64,000 nucleotides of DNA from Magicicada septendecula (taxonomy: Eukaryota > Arthropoda > Insecta > Hemiptera > Cicadidae). The notes under the pieces were generated by a model that was given only the letters and a program-made list of their open reading frames with translations, ran no database searches and was not told where the DNA came from. Location: contig CM068372.1 in NCBI GenBank assembly GCA_034769895.1, forward strand, positions 377,990,910 through 378,054,909. The letters are read 5' to 3'. Below, piece after piece: positions 61,742 to 64,000 of the stretch; positions within the stretch are counted from its first letter, which is position 1; every line of letters starts with the position of its first letter. The position numbers and the translations under genes are program-made.

Positions 61742-64000
61742 TTTCGTAAAATGGCAAGAACTAATTATTCTACGATTAGTATTTACTACTATACAACGCT
61801 ATATCATTTTACACAAACATAACAATATGAATAAATCGTATTCTTACACGTTTATTAATAAACAATTAAAATGAGATGACAAAGGTTGTCATTTTACATA
61901 GAGAGAGAGAGAGAAATCTCACACAGTCTTACAGATGCTTACGGCAAAATATTCCCCCTTCGGTTATCAACACATGAACAGACACGCTTCAAATAACAAT
62001 ACACCACACAAGAAGGGTGACCGATTGTTCTCACTCTAACTGGGGAGACCGACTACGATAATATTAAACAATCGCCAACAGGAAATTTACATGTCCGAGA
62101 TTGTCGTGAATGGGGTACGTTTATGAATGGGACTTTCAACAAGTACCTACATGGTTTGTTTACATTGGATTATATGTTACTCTTACTTTACACATATCAT
62201 ATTTACTAATAAAATTATCTATACTATATTACTATAATATTAATTATTAATTTTTATCTTATTTAAATTTCTGACACATATTAAAATACACGAGTAAATA
62301 AATCAACAGCTTATGAATAGGGACACAATTACTGTTTAGCAACACAAGTCACAAAAATTTTTTAATTTTGTTATTTGTAGCAAAATTTAAACTAATTAGC
62401 AGAGTGGCGCATCTTATAACCTCTTCTTTAGAGTTATAACGGAGGGAACCCAAAATAATTGGTTCTGCCAATTATTTCAGGCTGCCTTATTCGATACGAG
62501 CTGAAATTTAAATCAGAACAACACACAGTAAGACATACAAGGAATCAGGGAAGGTGAAACTGTTGATTTATATACTCAGTATATGTGTGTAACAAGAAGA
62601 CTTGCTTTATTAAACATTTGAAATATAACATTTACTCCAAAGAACAGATCCCATGACGTTATTAATTAAATTAGTAAAATTAAGTGAAATGCTTTATTTA
62701 GAATATGGGATCACAACAAATTTATCTAGCTATACCCCCGGATCCGGGTAACCATTGGTATTTAGTCTCTAATCTTTTAATTATATTTAATTCAAAATTT
62801 TATCTTGCAAGACCTTTACCTTTTTGCTTCATATATCTTCCATTAGAAGAATGGTATTAATAACACTACGTTACGTTAATATCTAAATTGTTACAATTGA
62901 ATGATATTGAATAGTTACAATTAAATTCTCAAATTTAAGTTTTTATAGTCTTATAAAATCAATCGTCTCAGTAAGTCTCTTAAATAGAGTATTGTGTTAC
63001 AAAAAATATTATCATTATTCCTCGATAGACGTGCTATCGAGTCACCTCTATTTTTTTTGGATGTAGTAATCGCCTCCATGTGGTTCCGTCTTGGGAGTCC
63101 TAAAACGTCGTCCTCGTCTTGGTCTGGTCTCTGTTGTTCATGGCTTAATACGCCTGCAGGATAGGTAGAGTCTTCTACACAGATACTCGTTGATTCTCAG
63201 ATGTCTCGAACTGCATCATCGGTAGGGTATACTAGAGTTCTCATTTAGATGGTCCATGACCACAGGTCAGATGTTGAAAAGATTCGTCCATCGGTGAAGA
63301 TTGCAGTCATCGTTTTTTCTTTATTAACACTCGTCGTTTGTAGTTACATCTTTCTTCTTGTTACAAAGTTTTTGGAATTTTCTTTTTGTTAACGTTACAT
63401 GTTACACTTTTTGTAACGGTTAGTAAAATACAAAATAATAATTAATTAATCCACACTAACAACAAATTGTATAACTTTTGAACAGAGCATTTTGCTCGTG
63501 CGTCTGCACAGCTGGGCGTCGTCATCGCAAGAGAGCGATTTTTCGTCCGCTACCCTCGTACATGACGAGAGAGAGAGTGGGGTGTTTATTCCGCGAGCAT
63601 ATATAGTTCCTGTTTTCTCTTTAAATAAACTTTTTATTTATACAAACTATCGCTAGATAAAAATACATCATTTAAATTAATTGTTTTAGTTACTATCTGT
63701 GTCTACAGATACTTTAATTATTAACATTAGTTTACTCTATTATTTTTTAATTACAGTAGACTCGGAAAACATGTCGAGTCTGGTATCAACAGGTAGGCGC
63801 TTGATAGCAAGCAAAGGGTTAAATACGAACATAATAATTATTTACAATATGCCTTTTCTTTATGGATACTTTGCCCTTATTAATTACTTCTTCCATTCAC
63901 ACTTAGTACCTACATGTTTTTATTATTATTATTGTGAGATTTAAATGGTCAATTGTACGCAACCTTAATTAATTAAATTTTTTTTTTTAATTCTGTAAAT
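61742..64000 (-). repeat. Gypsy leader and LTR, cut by the window edge
   Basis: Direct copy of 38714-40980, with small differences (for example run lengths in the GA repeat near 61900). The plus-strand frame 63699-63944 duplicates 40670-40915 and has no motif. The LTR edge expected at TGTGACG lies just beyond 64000. Confidence 0.8.

Larger units (their letters stand above)
37841..64000 (-). mobile_element. Tandem Ty3/Gypsy element carrying nested insertions
   Basis: Minus-strand order from the right edge: LTR-containing block (64000-61742), gag (61741-60365), start of pol (about 60345-60227), [element A], protease (48121-47725), [4.4-kb insertion], RT/RNase H/integrase (43332-41005), LTR-containing block (40992-38714), second gag truncated at 37841. 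The pol frame is open up to and after the element A insertion once one ATTT copy is discounted, so 60227 and 48125 were neighbours. The direct repeat 37841-about 40980 versus 60869-64000 is nearly identical and includes gag sequence, so it is longer than an LTR: adjacent copies share an LTR. Confidence 0.8.

Noticed and set aside
40670..63944. 81-codon plus-strand frame at 40670 and 63699
   Set aside because: Lies in the Gypsy LTR/leader direct repeat, antisense to the element, with no motif.

Overview
The window is repeat-rich, AT-rich eukaryotic DNA with no recognisable host gene. The mix of elements (Ty3/Gypsy, Penelope-like, hAT, Tc1/mariner-type, an orphan DDE family, long CA microsatellites) points to an arthropod, most likely an insect with a large genome. 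The species cannot be named from the sequence. Almost everything with coding capacity belongs to transposable elements, most of them broken.

Layout. 1-5046: a decayed minus-strand LTR-type element with a gag-like ORF, cut by a 128-bp perfect-arm inverted repeat. 5337-5509: (CA)n. 6185-7974: hAT remnant with one terminal repeat and an apparent intron. 8025-8252: scrap of a non-LTR reverse transcriptase. 8843-9310: dispersed repeat, present again inverted at 25835-26292. 9717-12017: DDE-type transposase pseudogene. 12830-17449: plus-strand gag-only LTR element (element B). 17585-25499: complete gag-only LTR element (element E2) with 2.29-kb LTRs, ATGT target duplication, primer-binding site and polypurine tract. 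26546-26719: (CA)n. About 27490-29825: Tc1/mariner-superfamily element with an intact DD82E transposase. 29978-34159: no gene seen. 34160-34439: (CA)n then (GCAC)n. 34580-35163: fold-back element. 35480-37840: Penelope-like retroelement pieces (RT, GIY-YIG endonuclease, hammerhead-like motif, start of a second copy).

From 37841 to the right edge lies a nested array. The outer layer is a minus-strand Ty3/Gypsy element: gag at 61741-60365, the start of pol at about 60345-60227, protease at 48121-47725, RT/RNase H/integrase at 43332-41005, then an LTR-containing block and a second partial gag (38713-37841). This order indicates tandem copies sharing an LTR. Its pol is split twice: by a 4.4-kb unidentified insertion (43336-47722, TGTTA duplicated) and by a 12.1-kb gag-only LTR element (element A, 48126-60226, ATTT duplicated). 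Element A itself contains an inverted solo LTR of its own family (51881-54828, AACG duplicated).

How the pieces may work together: elements A, B and E2 carry gag-like genes and large LTRs but no visible polymerase, so they would need enzymes in trans. The outer Gypsy element encodes a related capsid protein and is flanked by similar 4-bp-duplicating elements, which makes its family a candidate helper; this is inference. Paired LTRs and direct repeats in the array look nearly identical by eye, so several insertions appear young.
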